A stretch of DNA of 64,000 nt, taken from assembly GCF_016698665.1 (NCBI RefSeq), contig NZ_CP068046.1:434001-498000 (forward strand). Reading direction: 5' to 3'. Below are positions 42,463 through 50,678 of the stretch, one piece after another (positions within the stretch are counted from its first letter, which is position 1; the number at the start of each line of letters is the position of its first letter). The notes under the pieces are model-generated. The model was not told the origin of the DNA, ran no database searches, and saw only the letters and a program-made list of their open reading frames with translations. This DNA comes from Devosia rhizoryzae (lineage in GTDB: Bacteria; Pseudomonadota; Alphaproteobacteria; Rhizobiales; Devosiaceae). The position numbers and the translations under genes are program-made.

Positions 42463-43482
42463 TTACGGCTCGAGCTGTCCGGTTTCCGGATGGTCGACGG
42501 CGCTGATATTGGGCTCGTTGCGCGTCTTCCACAGCGAGAACAGGATACCGCCCGCTAGGATCGAGAGCGTCACGACGAGGCTCAGAAGCGTATCGATGTG
42601 GATGTGGAGCGGCACAAGGAAGATCTTGATACCGACCAGAACCAGGATGATCGCCAGCGACACCTGCAGGTAGCGGAAGCGGTTCATCATCGCTGCGAGC
42701 GCGAAGTAGAGCGAGCGCAGGCCAAGGATGGCGAAGATGTTGGACGTGTAGACGATAAACGTGTCCTGCGTCACCGCGAATACGGCGGGCACGGAGTCGA
42801 CCGCAAACACGAGGTCGACCACTTCCACCATGATCAGCGCCACGGCAAGCGGCGTCAGCCAGGTGACGATCTTGCCGGTCTTGGGGTCGGGCTGCTTGAC
42901 CGTAAAGGCACGGCCATGCAGCTCCTTGGTCACCCGGAAGCGCTTGGTGATGAACTGGAAGGTCTTGTTGTCATCCAGGTTCGGCTCTTCGTCCTTGTGA
43001 CTGAACATCCGGATGCCGGTGAACACAAGGAAAGCACCGAAACCGAAGAGTACCCAGTTATACTGGTTGACCACGGCTGCGCCGAGACCGATCAGGACGG
43101 CGCGGAACAGGATCACTCCCAGAATGCCCCAGAACAGCACGCGGTGCTGGTAGATGCGGGGGATGGCCAAAAAGCCAAAGATCGTGGCGATAACGAACAT
43201 GTTGTCCATCGCCAGGCTCTGTTCGAGCAGATAGCCGGTATAGAATTCCAGCCCTGCCTCGGCGCCGCGCTGCCACCAGACCCAGCCGCCGAAGGCCAGG
43301 GCAATAAGCACGTAGAAACCATAGAGCAGCAAGCTCTCCTTGGCTTCGATCTCGTGCTCGTCCTTGTGGAGGATGCCGAGGTCAAAGACCAGAAGAGCGA
43401 TAACGATCGCGATGAACGCGACCCAGAAATAAACGGGAGTACCTAGAAAATCGCCCGAAAGGGCGGCAAAAAGCGATTCCAT
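42463..43482 (-). CDS. TerC-family integral membrane protein
   Basis: A 339-residue membrane protein with about nine spans. TerC marks are FDLGILHKDEHEIEAKESLL, LLEQSLAMDNMFVIATIFGFLAIP and VEVVDLVFAVDSVPAVFAVTQDTFIVYTSN (within residues 230-265), with acidic residues in the membrane (LAMDN, FAVDS). Relatives (Alx, TerC) act in manganese export or loading of exported metalloproteins. The ATG at 43482 behind GAGAAGG is preferred over an ATG 14 codons upstream. A short CGTAGC/GCTACG hairpin lies in the leader, but no Mn riboswitch core is visible. Confidence 0.9.
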   Translation of the reverse strand: MESLFAALSGDFLGTPVYFWVAFIAIVIALLVFDLGILHKDEHEIEAKESLLLYGFYVLIALAFGGWVWWQRGAEAGLEFYTGYLLEQSLAMDNMFVIATIFGFLAIPRIYQHRVLFWGILGVILFRAVLIGLGAAVVNQYNWVLFGFGAFLVFTGIRMFSHKDEEPNLDDNKTFQFITKRFRVTKELHGRAFTVKQPDPKTGKIVTWLTPLAVALIMVEVVDLVFAVDSVPAVFAVTQDTFIVYTSNIFAILGLRSLYFALAAMMNRFRYLQVSLAIILVLVGIKIFLVPLHIHIDTLLSLVVTLSILAGGILFSLWKTRNEPNISAVDHPETGQLEP

Positions 43483-43622
43483 CGCCGGACCTTCTCCATG
43501 AGAGTAGTGGAGCAATTCCGACATCGCCGTAGCAGAGCGCTACGACCAGAGGGGCCCGGCATTGCCTCTCTAGAATGCCTATCTGGCGGAAAAGTTCAAG
43601 CGGTCGCGCTGTCGCAGCTGTT

Positions 43623-43967
43623 TCAGCGCGGATTGCACATCATGACGATGGCTTCGGCGGTCTCGAGCTGTAGCGCAAAGCCATAGGTCGGGTCGTTGAT
43701 GATGCGCCCGGCCTGGATGTTGCCATTGCCGCGCAGATTGCCATCATTGAAGCCCACGCCGTCCTCGTAGGCGGTGATGGTGCCGGTGCCAGAAGCAGGA
43801 TCGCTCATCGCGCGGGCGGCCCAGCCATAGACCTCGCCATAGATGGTGAGAATGCCGACGCGATTTGTGGACGCGTCGCGGCAGCTCCAATTGCCTGAAA
43901 AAGCCTGCGCGAAGGCAGGGGCGGCGGAGAGAGCGGTGAGGGCGAGAACAAGGGCGAATCGGCGCAT
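43623..43967 (-). CDS. Small secreted protein, unknown
   Basis: A 114-residue protein. The signal peptide MRRFALVLALTALSAAPAFA ends before Gln. The mature part (FSGNWSCRDASTNRVGILTIYGEVYGWA) is beta-rich with two cysteines (CRD and the C-terminal MMCNPR) that could form a disulfide. The pattern resembles lipocalin-like or copper-resistance-type small periplasmic proteins, but no family is certain. It lies between the MaoC genes and TerC on the same strand. Confidence 0.65.
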   Translation of the reverse strand: MRRFALVLALTALSAAPAFAQAFSGNWSCRDASTNRVGILTIYGEVYGWAARAMSDPASGTGTITAYEDGVGFNDGNLRGNGNIQAGRIINDPTYGFALQLETAEAIVMMCNPR

Positions 43968-43998
43968 GGCTCGACAGTGCCGAGCCGCCCCCCATTGA

Positions 43999-44556
43999 TC
44001 AAGAGCCGCTCTTGATCAGCTTTCCGAGAACAGGAACGTTGGTGAGCGCCAGCAACAGTTTGAGCTTGGCCGGCATGCGATAGTCGCGCAGCTTGGAAAA
44101 GCCGACGAGATCGGCGCGATAGACGAGCTCGCCCCGCTGGTTGATCGCGGAGATGCGGTTAAACAGCAGCCCCCAGCCAGGAATCGAGTTGGACCGGCGC
44201 TTGTCGGTCACCACCAGCTCATAGGTAACGGTATCGCCCGGGCGCACCGGCGCCTTGAATTCCATCGAGTTGACGCCCGGGGAGGGGCCGGAAACGCCCG
44301 GGCTCTTGCCCAAACCCTTGAGCCGCGCCTCTTCGGCCTCCAGCGCATCCACCATCTTGCGATGCCCGACGCTCACCGTATGCCAGCCCGAAGCGATCAA
44401 CCCACCGAAGTGGCTGTGCTTGGCCCCTTCGGGATCGACATGGAAATATTGCGGATCGTACAGCGTCGCAAAGCGGATGATTTCGTCTTCGGTAAAGGTG
44501 TGGCTGCCGAGCGGAAAGGCTTCGTCGATGATGATATCTTCGAACCAGCGCGTCAT
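43999..44556 (-). CDS. MaoC-like (R)-hydratase family protein, second copy
   Basis: A 185-residue hot-dog protein. ITRF-type start MTRWFEDIIIDEAFPLGSHT is followed by RFATLYDPQYFHVDPEGAKHSHFGGLIASGWHT, which holds the Asp/His hydratase dyad (D...H) and the conserved GLIASGWHT. The start overlaps the stop of the upstream MaoC gene (ATGA), so the two are translated together and may form a heterodimer. The C-terminal helix KLKLLLALTNVPVLGKLIK is an extension. Substrate likely an acyl-CoA enoyl/3-hydroxyacyl intermediate. Confidence 0.87.
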   Translation of the reverse strand: MTRWFEDIIIDEAFPLGSHTFTEDEIIRFATLYDPQYFHVDPEGAKHSHFGGLIASGWHTVSVGHRKMVDALEAEEARLKGLGKSPGVSGPSPGVNSMEFKAPVRPGDTVTYELVVTDKRRSNSIPGWGLLFNRISAINQRGELVYRADLVGFSKLRDYRMPAKLKLLLALTNVPVLGKLIKSGS

Positions 44557-45026
44557 GCCGCAACCTCGCGGCATTCGACCAGATTGGTCAGCCGCATCGT
44601 CAGCACTGGCTTGTCCTTTTGATTGCGAACATCGAAATCCATGGTGACAATGCCCCATTGCGGGTGGCTGGCCGAGCGGCGCAGCTCGGCAACGGTCACC
44701 CTGCCGCCGATCGTGTCGCCGACCATGACCGGCGTCTTCCATTTGAGGTCCTTGAACCCAAGCCCGCCTGCCGAAGCGATCTTGCCCAGGAATGCATCCA
44801 CCAGCATGCGCAGGCTGAGGCCCCCCGTCTGCCAGCCGCTCGAGGCCAGCCCGCCAAGCAGGCTCTTTTTGGCGGCTTCCTCGTCGAGATGAAACGGAAA
44901 CGGATCGAACTCCCGCGCAAAGGTGATGATCATCTCTTTGCTGACACCTGTGTGTCCCAGCTCGATGACTTCGCCCAGTGCGAGATCCTCGAAGTGGCGC
45001 CGGTTTGCGGTGACAGGATTGGTCAT
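44553..45026 (-). CDS. MaoC-like (R)-hydratase family protein, first copy
   Basis: A 157-residue hot-dog protein with REFDPFPFHLDEEAAKKSLLGGLASSGWQT at residues 39-68; the Asp and His of the hydratase motif are in FDPFPFH. The following GFKDLKWKTPVMVGDTI strand is normal for the family. This tandem of two short MaoC genes is commonly seen beside ychF and pth in Rhizobiales. Here ychF faces the other way. Confidence 0.88.
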   Translation of the reverse strand: MTNPVTANRRHFEDLALGEVIELGHTGVSKEMIITFAREFDPFPFHLDEEAAKKSLLGGLASSGWQTGGLSLRMLVDAFLGKIASAGGLGFKDLKWKTPVMVGDTIGGRVTVAELRRSASHPQWGIVTMDFDVRNQKDKPVLTMRLTNLVECREVAA

Positions 45027-45084
45027 GGGCTTGCCCTATACGTCAACAGTGGTTTTGGCATGGGTTGGGGTCCGGGGCAAGGTA

Positions 45085-45200
45085 CCCCTCACCCGTCTCG
45101 GCCTTCGGCCGATCCACCCACTCCCGCAAGGGGAGAGGGTTAAGCCGGCTTCCCCTTCTCCCCTTGCGGGAGAAGGTGCCCGAAGGGCGGATGAGGGGTA
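45085..45200. repeat. Repeat family C, copy 1
   Basis: A 116-bp element from CCCCTCACCCGTCTCGG to GGCGGATGAGGGG with inner CTCCCGCAAGGGGAGAGGG and CTCCCCTTGCGGGAGAAGG arms. Copy 2 is at 60243. It fills most of the MaoC-ychF divergent spacer. Confidence 0.88.
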
Positions 45201-45270
45201 TCTACCCACAATCATTGACATCCCGCCCATTCCGACCCAAGTGGAGCGCAACGATTTCCCGGAGATACCC

Positions 45271-46368
45271 ATGGGCTTCAAGATGGGCATTGTCGGCCTG
45301 CCGAATGTCGGCAAGTCGACGCTTTTCAATGCGCTGACCCGCACCGCCGCAGCGCAGGCTGCCAATTTCCCCTTCTGCACCATCGAGCCCAATGTAGGCG
45401 AAGTGTCGGTGCCCGATCACCGGCTCGAAAAGCTCGCGACCATCGGCAAGTCGGCGCAGATCCTGCCCGCCCGCATGAGCTTTGTCGACATTGCCGGCCT
45501 CGTCAAAGGCGCCTCGCAGGGCGAAGGCCTGGGCAACCAGTTCCTCGCCAATATCCGCGAAACCGATGCCATCGCCTATGTGCTGCGCTGCTTCGAAGAC
45601 CCTAACGTCATCCACGTCTCTAACCGCGTCGACCCGATCGCCGATGCCGAAGTTGTCGAGACCGAGCTGATGCTGGCCGATCTTGAGAGCCTCGAAAAGC
45701 GCCGCGCCGGTGTCGAGAAAAAAGCCAAGGGCAATGACAAGGACGCCAAGCTCACGCTTGAGCTGATCGACCGTTCGCTCGCCGTCCTGCGCGAAGGCCG
45801 CTCCGCCCGCTTCGTCAAGCGCGATGCCGAGGAAGAAAAGGCCTTCCAGGAGCTGCAGCTCCTCACCAGCAAGCCCGCGCTTTACGTCTGCAATGTCGAC
45901 GAAGGCTCTGCTGCGACCGGCAACGCTCTGTCCAAGAAGGTCGAAGACTATGCCAGGGCCAACGATGCCGGCGTCGTCGTGATATCGGCCGAGATCGAGT
46001 CGCAGCTGGCGCAATTGCCCGACGAGGAACAGGCCGAATACCTCTCCTCGCTCGGCCTCGACCAGGCCGGCCTCGATCGCCTGATCCGCGCCGCCTATGA
46101 CCTTCTTGGTTTGCAGACCTATTTTACCGTCGGCCCCAAGGAAACCCGCGCCTGGACCATTCACAAGGGCGACCGTGCCCCCCAGGCTGCCGGCGTCATC
46201 CACTCCGATTTCGAACGCGGCTTCATCCGTGCCCAAACCATCGGCTTCGATGATTTCGTGACCCTTGGCGGCGAAGTCGCCGCCAAGGAAGCCGGCAAGG
46301 CGCGCGATGAAGGCAAGGAATATGTCGTCAAGGACGGCGACGTGATGCTGTTCAAGTTCAACACGTAA
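45271..46368 (+). CDS. ychF: Redox-regulated ATPase YchF
   Basis: A 365-residue Obg-family P-loop protein that prefers ATP. G1 is [14 protein letters not shown] (residues 8-21), with switch sequence [14 protein letters not shown]3 [14 protein letters not shown] (Leu in place of Gln or His, usual here), and CNVDEGS in the G4 position; the C-terminal TGS-like domain has [17 protein letters not shown] sequence near 300. ATG at 45271 follows GGAG. It binds ribosomes and takes part in oxidative-stress control. In related genomes it usually follows pth on the same strand; here it is reversed. Confidence 0.97.
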   Translation: MGFKMGIVGLPNVGKSTLFNALTRTAAAQAANFPFCTIEPNVGEVSVPDHRLEKLATIGKSAQILPARMSFVDIAGLVKGASQGEGLGNQFLANIRETDAIAYVLRCFEDPNVIHVSNRVDPIADAEVVETELMLADLESLEKRRAGVEKKAKGNDKDAKLTLELIDRSLAVLREGRSARFVKRDAEEEKAFQELQLLTSKPALYVCNVDEGSAATGNALSKKVEDYARANDAGVVVISAEIESQLAQLPDEEQAEYLSSLGLDQAGLDRLIRAAYDLLGLQTYFTVGPKETRAWTIHKGDRAPQAAGVIHSDFERGFIRAQTIGFDDFVTLGGEVAAKEAGKARDEGKEYVVKDGDVMLFKFNT

Positions 46369-46404
46369 GCTCCAGTCTTCCGCTGAGGCTCCCCCACACT
46401 GGAT

Positions 46405-46475
46405 TGTCACCCCGGGCCTGACCCGGGGCCTATCCTGATATCTCAAGATGGGCCCCGGCCTTCGCCGGGGTGACA
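46405..46475. repeat. Repeat family D, copy 2
   Basis: TTGTCACCCCGGGCCTGACC at the left and CGGCCTTCGCCGGGGTGACA at the right, with central ATCTCAAGATGGG: the same plan as copy 1 at 14924. It follows ychF. Confidence 0.85.
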
Positions 46476-46515
46476 GCCGGTGCTTGACTGAAGACCGTGC
46501 CGCACACCGGATGTG

Positions 46516-46554
46516 GCTCCTCCCCCTCCTTAAGGGGGAGGCCGGGTGGGGGTC
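46516..46554. repeat. Repeat family B, half copy 4
   Basis: CTCCTCCCCCTCCTTAAGGG followed by GGAGGCCGGGTGGGGGTC is the right half of a family B element. It lies 41 bp after repeat D2, between ychF and the GH4 gene. Confidence 0.8.
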
Positions 46555-46655
46555 TTCTTACCAACCCACCACCCGACCTTCCCGCAGCGATTGCGTGGCA
46601 CTCCCACTGCGCTACCATGACCTCCAAAACGCGGCGCACTGCCGCTGGAGGTCCC

Positions 46656-48023
46656 ATGTCCAGTCCTACCATCACCTTTATCGGTGCCGGCTCCTCGGTG
46701 TTCATGAAGAACATCGTCGGCGATATCCTGCAGCGACCCGCCTTGAGCGGCGCCGCGATCCGGCTGATGGACATCGACCCCTTTCGCCTCGAAGAAAGCG
46801 CCGTCATTGCGCGCAAGCTCATCGCCACGCTTGGCGTCAAGGCCACGGTGGAGACCTTTGCCGACCAGCGCCGTGCACTCGAACGGACGAATTTTGTAGT
46901 CGTTTGCTTTCAGATCGGCGGCTACCAACCCTCGACCGTCATCGATTTCGAGGTGCCCAAGAAATACAAGCTGCGTCAGACCATTGCCGACACGCTGGGC
47001 GTCGGCGGGATCATGCGCGGGTTGCGCACCGTGCCACATCTATGGAGCATCTGCGAGGATTTGCTGGCCGTCGCCCCCGACGCCATCATGCTCCAGTATG
47101 TGAACCCGATGGCGATCAACACCTGGGCCATAGCAGAAAAGTATCCCACGATCCGGCAGGTCGGCCTCTGCCACTCCGTGCAGGGCACGGCACACGAATT
47201 GGCTCTTGATCTCGGCATCCCCTACGAGGACATCCGCTACCGCTCGGCCGGCATCAACCACATGGCTTTTTTCCTCCAGTTCGAGCATCGCCAGCCCGAC
47301 GGCAGCTACAAGGACCTTTATCCCGAGCTCCATCGCGCCTATCGCGAGGGCCGTGCACCCAAGCCGGGCTGGAATCCGCGTTGCCCCAACAAGGTGCGGT
47401 ACGAAATGATGACCCGGCTGGGCTATTTCGTCACCGAAAGCTCGGAGCACTTCGCCGAATACACGCCCTACTTCATCAAGGACGGACGCGACGATCTGAT
47501 CGACAAATACGGTATTCCGCTCGACGAATATCCAAAACGCTGCATCGAACAGAGCGCTGCCTGGAAGAAGACTTCAGAGGCCTACAAGAAAGCGGACAAG
47601 ATCGAGGTCAAGCAATCCAAGGAATATGCCTCCTCCATCGTCAATTCGGTCTGGACGGGCGAACCCTCCGTCATCTACGGAAATCTTCGCAACAACGGCG
47701 CCATCACCTCGCTGCCCCCCAATGCCGCGGTGGAGGTACCGTGCCTTGTCGATGACAACGGCATCCAGCCCACCCAAATCGGCGACCTGCCGCCCCAGCT
47801 CACTGCGCTGATGCGCACCAATATCAACGTCCAGGAACTGACCGTCCGCGCGCTGATCGACGAGAACCGCGAGCATATCTACCACGCCGCCATGATGGAC
47901 CCGCACACGGCAGCCGAGCTCGACCTGGACCAGATCTGGAACCTCGTCGACGACCTGATCGCCGCCCACGGCGACTGGCTGCCGAAATGGGCGCGGGGGG
48001 CCCGTAACGCCGCGGTGGCGTAA
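46656..48023 (+). CDS. Glycoside hydrolase family 4 (alpha-galactosidase MelA-like)
   Basis: A 455-residue NAD- and Mn-dependent glycosidase. The NAD site is ITFIGAGSSVF (residues 6-16). Metal-binding Cys and His are in GLCHSVQGTAHEL near 173 and GINHMAFF near 203; NPMAINTW is the substrate loop. It is closer to alpha-galactosidases or alpha-glucosidases of this family than to phospho-glycosidases, but sugar specificity cannot be fixed. GGAGG precedes the ATG. No transporter for oligosaccharides is adjacent, so it looks like an isolated insertion between ychF and pth, bordered by repeats D2/B4 and E. Confidence 0.88.
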   Translation: MSSPTITFIGAGSSVFMKNIVGDILQRPALSGAAIRLMDIDPFRLEESAVIARKLIATLGVKATVETFADQRRALERTNFVVVCFQIGGYQPSTVIDFEVPKKYKLRQTIADTLGVGGIMRGLRTVPHLWSICEDLLAVAPDAIMLQYVNPMAINTWAIAEKYPTIRQVGLCHSVQGTAHELALDLGIPYEDIRYRSAGINHMAFFLQFEHRQPDGSYKDLYPELHRAYREGRAPKPGWNPRCPNKVRYEMMTRLGYFVTESSEHFAEYTPYFIKDGRDDLIDKYGIPLDEYPKRCIEQSAAWKKTSEAYKKADKIEVKQSKEYASSIVNSVWTGEPSVIYGNLRNNGAITSLPPNAAVEVPCLVDDNGIQPTQIGDLPPQLTALMRTNINVQELTVRALIDENREHIYHAAMMDPHTAAELDLDQIWNLVDDLIAAHGDWLPKWARGARNAAVA

Positions 48024-48059
48024 GTCACCCCCTTCCGAGCGCTGCTAGGCTCGTCCCTC

Positions 48060-48175
48060 GCCAAGCTCTGCTTGCCTTCCCCTCTGAGGGGGAAGGTAGG
48101 CATCGAGTACTTTGAACGCTGCCTAACCACTGCCTTCACCTTCCCCCTTGAGGGGAAGGCAAGCGAAGCTTAGGC
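48060..48175. repeat. Repeat family E
   Basis: Perfect 15-bp inverted arms GCTTGCCTTCCCCTC (48070-48084) and GAGGGGAAGGCAAGC (48150-48164) each sit beside a smaller CCTTCCCC/GGGGAAGG hairpin. A further AGGCGC-gac-GCGCCT hairpin follows at about 48172-48186. Confidence 0.8.
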
Positions 48176-48488
48176 GCGACGCGCCTTAGCGTAGCTCGGA
48201 AGGGGTTGTCGGCCTCGCCTCAGCCCTGATCTATCCCCCTTATCCCCACCCCCGACACCCTGTGCCATTCTCCCCCCCATCCCCGCCACACACGCGGTGC
48301 CGACGAAGCATCGGGCGGGGAGACGGGTCGCTCGGGGTCGCCTGGGCGAGTGCGTGGATGCCGACACCGGCCAGGTAAGCGTTCGGGCGTCAAGGAGATG
48401 GGAACTCGCGCACCTGCCTTGAGGCTGAACAATCGCCGTCACCAATGGGTGGGCTGCTCGAGGCGTGCGTAAGAAATCCCGATCGTGC

Positions 48489-48540
48489 GAAGCGGCTTTC
48501 GCCTCTTCACTAAACCTTACTTCGGGGCGAAAGCCGCTTC
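48489..48540. repeat. Perfect 15-bp inverted repeat
   Basis: GAAGCGGCTTTCGCC (48489-48503) and GGCGAAAGCCGCTTC (48526-48540) flank a 22-nt loop. No T-run follows. It lies 50 bp beyond the pth stop and could be the 3' structure of the pth transcript or the edge of a small mobile element. Confidence 0.65.
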
Positions 48541-48589
48541 TCACCGTGCAACCGCGACGCCCAAGGGGCCGGGCGGCGCTTGCCTGCGC

Positions 48590-49288
48590 CTAGTTCTTGT
48601 TGCCGAACATCTTGCTCAGCATGTCGGCGAGTGGACCCGTCTTCGGCACCTCGGCCTGGGGTTTGGCCGGACGTGCCTGGCGCACATGGCTCTGTGCTGG
48701 CTTTTCTGCCTTCTTTTCCCCTTCGCCCTGCACAGCCAGGGACAGCTTGTTCATAAAACCGGCATCGTCGCCCTTGATCAGCAGCCCGACCTGGCGCGCA
48801 AGTTCATCCAGCAAGGGTTCGAGCCAGGCTTTATCGGCCTTGGCGAAATCGCCCAACACATGAGGCGTCACGAATTCCTTGCCCGGATGGCCGATGCCGA
48901 GGCGGACGCGCTTGTAGTCGAGCCCGATCTGCGGATCGATCGAACGGAGCCCGTTATGGCCGCCATTGCCGCCACCGACCTTGACCCGGACCTTGCCGGG
49001 CGCAAGATCGAGTTCGTCGTAGAAGACCACGATGTCCGTGTTGTCGATCTTGAAGAAGCGCGCCACCTGTTGAACGCTGTCGCCGGATTTGTTCATGAAT
49101 GTCTGCGGCTTGAGCAGCATCACCCGCCCGCCGCCGATCACGCCTTCGGCGATCTGGCCAGCGTGCTTGCTCTTCCACGGTCCGATGCCATGGGCACGGG
49201 CAATGGCGTCGATCGCCATGAAGCCGATATTGTGGCGGTTGCCTTCATACTGGCTGCCCGGATTGCCGAGGCCGACAAGGAGTTTCAT
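48590..49288 (-). CDS. pth: Peptidyl-tRNA hydrolase
   Basis: A 232-residue enzyme that frees tRNA from stalled peptidyl-tRNA. The catalytic core is residues 1-190: GLGNPGSQYEGNRHNIGFMA with the active His, KPQTFMNKSG, and GGGNGGHNGLRSID. The C-terminal 40 residues (KKAEKPAQSHVRQARPAKPQ...) are a Lys/Ala/Pro-rich tail common in Rhizobiales and probably disordered. It is 66 bp downstream of rplY on the same strand, so the two are likely co-transcribed. Confidence 0.96.
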   Translation of the reverse strand: MKLLVGLGNPGSQYEGNRHNIGFMAIDAIARAHGIGPWKSKHAGQIAEGVIGGGRVMLLKPQTFMNKSGDSVQQVARFFKIDNTDIVVFYDELDLAPGKVRVKVGGGNGGHNGLRSIDPQIGLDYKRVRLGIGHPGKEFVTPHVLGDFAKADKAWLEPLLDELARQVGLLIKGDDAGFMNKLSLAVQGEGEKKAEKPAQSHVRQARPAKPQAEVPKTGPLADMLSKMFGNKN

Positions 49289-49354
49289 GGGGGAGCTCCA
49301 AACAAAAAGGGCGACCCGGAGGCCGCCCCAAGACTTAGCAGAAACGAGGCGCGA

Positions 49355-49981
49355 TTACTCGGCCGAAGCAGGAGCTTCAGCAGCGTCGTCGCCTTCATCG
49401 CCAGCCGATTTGAGGGCCGACGGAGCAACCACGGTCGCGATGGTAAAGTCACGGTCGGTGATCGCAGCAGTCACGCCAGCCGGAAGGGTCACGGCCGAAA
49501 TGTGGATCGAGTCGCCGATATCGGAACCGGAGAGGTCAACGGTGACTTCTTCGGGGATCGAGGTTGCCGGAGCGATCAGTTCGACGGTGTGACGCACAAC
49601 GTTGAGCGTGCCGCCGCGCTTGAGGCCGGGGCTCTTTTCTTCGTTGATGAAGTTCACATGCACTTCGACGTGGATCGTGGCATTGCCCGAAACGCGCAGA
49701 AAGTCGATGTGCATCGGCTGGTCCTTGACCACGTCGAGCTGGTAGTCGCGCGGGATCACCTGGTGGACGGTGCCGTCGACATCGAGATCGAGAACGTGGG
49801 ACTTGAAACCGCCGGCATAGATCGCCTTGTGGGCGTCCTTGTAAGCGACCGAGATGGTGACGGGGGGCTTCTTGTCACCGTAGATAACAGCGGGAACCAG
49901 TCCCTGACGACGCGCTTCACGAGCGGCCCCCTTGCCCACTCCGTCACGCGCCTGTGCCTTGAGCACTTTATTGGCAGCCAT
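49355..49981 (-). CDS. rplY: 50S ribosomal protein L25 (Ctc form)
   Basis: A 208-residue bL25 protein that binds 5S rRNA. The N-terminal L25 domain (residues 1-95) begins [25 protein letters not shown] and has the GLVPAVIYG strand; the C-terminal TL5/Ctc domain (96-185) has [18 protein letters not shown]. An acidic Glu/Ala/Asp tail ends the protein. ATG 49981 is chosen; 49990 is three codons longer and equally possible. Strong codon bias suits a ribosomal protein. The usual partner prs lies upstream, but a BrnTA pair intervenes. Confidence 0.95.
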   Translation of the reverse strand: MAANKVLKAQARDGVGKGAAREARRQGLVPAVIYGDKKPPVTISVAYKDAHKAIYAGGFKSHVLDLDVDGTVHQVIPRDYQLDVVKDQPMHIDFLRVSGNATIHVEVHVNFINEEKSPGLKRGGTLNVVRHTVELIAPATSIPEEVTVDLSGSDIGDSIHISAVTLPAGVTAAITDRDFTIATVVAPSALKSAGDEGDDAAEAPASAE

Positions 49982-50155
49982 GGAATTCATCCATTCTGGT
50001 TGGTGTATGCGGTCAAAACAACAGCATACGCGCCCGTCCTCCAGGGGTGACGAGCGCTTCATGGCGCGGGATATAGAGGAAAGGTGGGGTAGGGGCAAGG
50101 GCGCTTGAAGCTAGACTCAAGTAGCCATAATTTAGGACTAGCCAGGAGAGCTCTT

Positions 50156-50413
50156 GTGGAGTGGGACGAAAGCAAATCCGAAGAAAATCGCCTCAAACGC
50201 GGTTTTGGCTTCGAGATTGCGTTGCACTTCGATTGGGACACCGCGGTTTACCAGCCAGATGTGCGTTGGGACTATGGTGAAGACCGCATTGTGGCTTTTG
50301 GTTGGGCTGCAGCAGTTCGTTATGCCATCGTCTTTACTCACGGTAACGGGACCCGACGTATAATAAGCATCCGCCGCATGCACGATAAGGAGGCCAGGAA
50401 GTATGGCATCTGA
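50156..50413 (+). CDS. brnT: BrnT-family type II toxin
   Basis: An 85-residue RelE-fold ribonuclease. The family pattern is clear: VEWDESKSEENRLKRGFGFEIA (residues 1-22), DVRWDYGEDRIVAFG, and the C-terminal [17 protein letters not shown] with the usual basic residues. A GTG start at 50156 follows AGGAG. It overlaps brnA by 11 bp in the normal toxin-first order. The coding sequence is less GC-rich than its neighbours, which hints at recent transfer. It lies between the divergent rplY and convergent prs genes. Confidence 0.9.
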   Translation: MEWDESKSEENRLKRGFGFEIALHFDWDTAVYQPDVRWDYGEDRIVAFGWAAAVRYAIVFTHGNGTRRIISIRRMHDKEARKYGI

Positions 50414-50678
50414 AACACCGAAGCCCGATCCCTACCTCATCGACGAGGACAACCGTCCGTTGACCGACGAGGAAATCGCTGGCCTGGTTTCCGCCGACGA
50501 GTTTTTTGCCAAGTTTGGGCGCTTCAAGGATGCGCCTGCTTCCGCAGGTCAATCCCAAGTCACGCTGCGGATCGACAACGACGTGCTGGCGTATTTCGAG
50601 ACGCAGAGTGAAGACTGGCCAGCGCGGATAAACGAGGAACTGGCCTCGCTTGTCCGGGAGCGCAAGAAGGCTTCCTAG
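50403..50678 (+). CDS. brnA: BrnA-family antitoxin
   Basis: A 91-residue antitoxin. The N-terminal half is acidic and proline-rich (toxin-binding), and the C-terminal half is a ribbon-helix-helix DNA-binding domain ([29 protein letters not shown], residues 52-80). It neutralises BrnT and normally represses the operon. Its start lies inside brnT, and its last codon overlaps the convergent prs stop by 4 bp. Confidence 0.88.
   Translation: MASETPKPDPYLIDEDNRPLTDEEIAGLVSADEFFAKFGRFKDAPASAGQSQVTLRIDNDVLAYFETQSEDWPARINEELASLVRERKKAS

Larger units (their letters stand above)
48024..48589. other. 566-bp intergenic region with nested inverted repeats
   Basis: This gap between the convergent GH4 and pth genes contains element E, a C-rich tract (about 48235-48290) and a second perfect inverted repeat at 48489-48540. 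An open frame on the minus strand at 48170-48544 is arginine- and serine-rich and looks spurious. No RNA gene is recognised. Confidence 0.6.

Noticed and set aside
43483..43622. A yybP-ykoY manganese riboswitch upstream of the TerC gene.
   Set aside because: TerC/Alx genes often carry one, but only a short CGTAGC/GCTACG hairpin is visible and the conserved loop sequences are missing.
48170..48544. A 124-residue minus-strand open frame between GH4 and pth.
   Set aside because: It spans a hairpin arm and a C-rich tract, has no ribosome site and its Arg/Ser/Pro-rich translation has no domain character.
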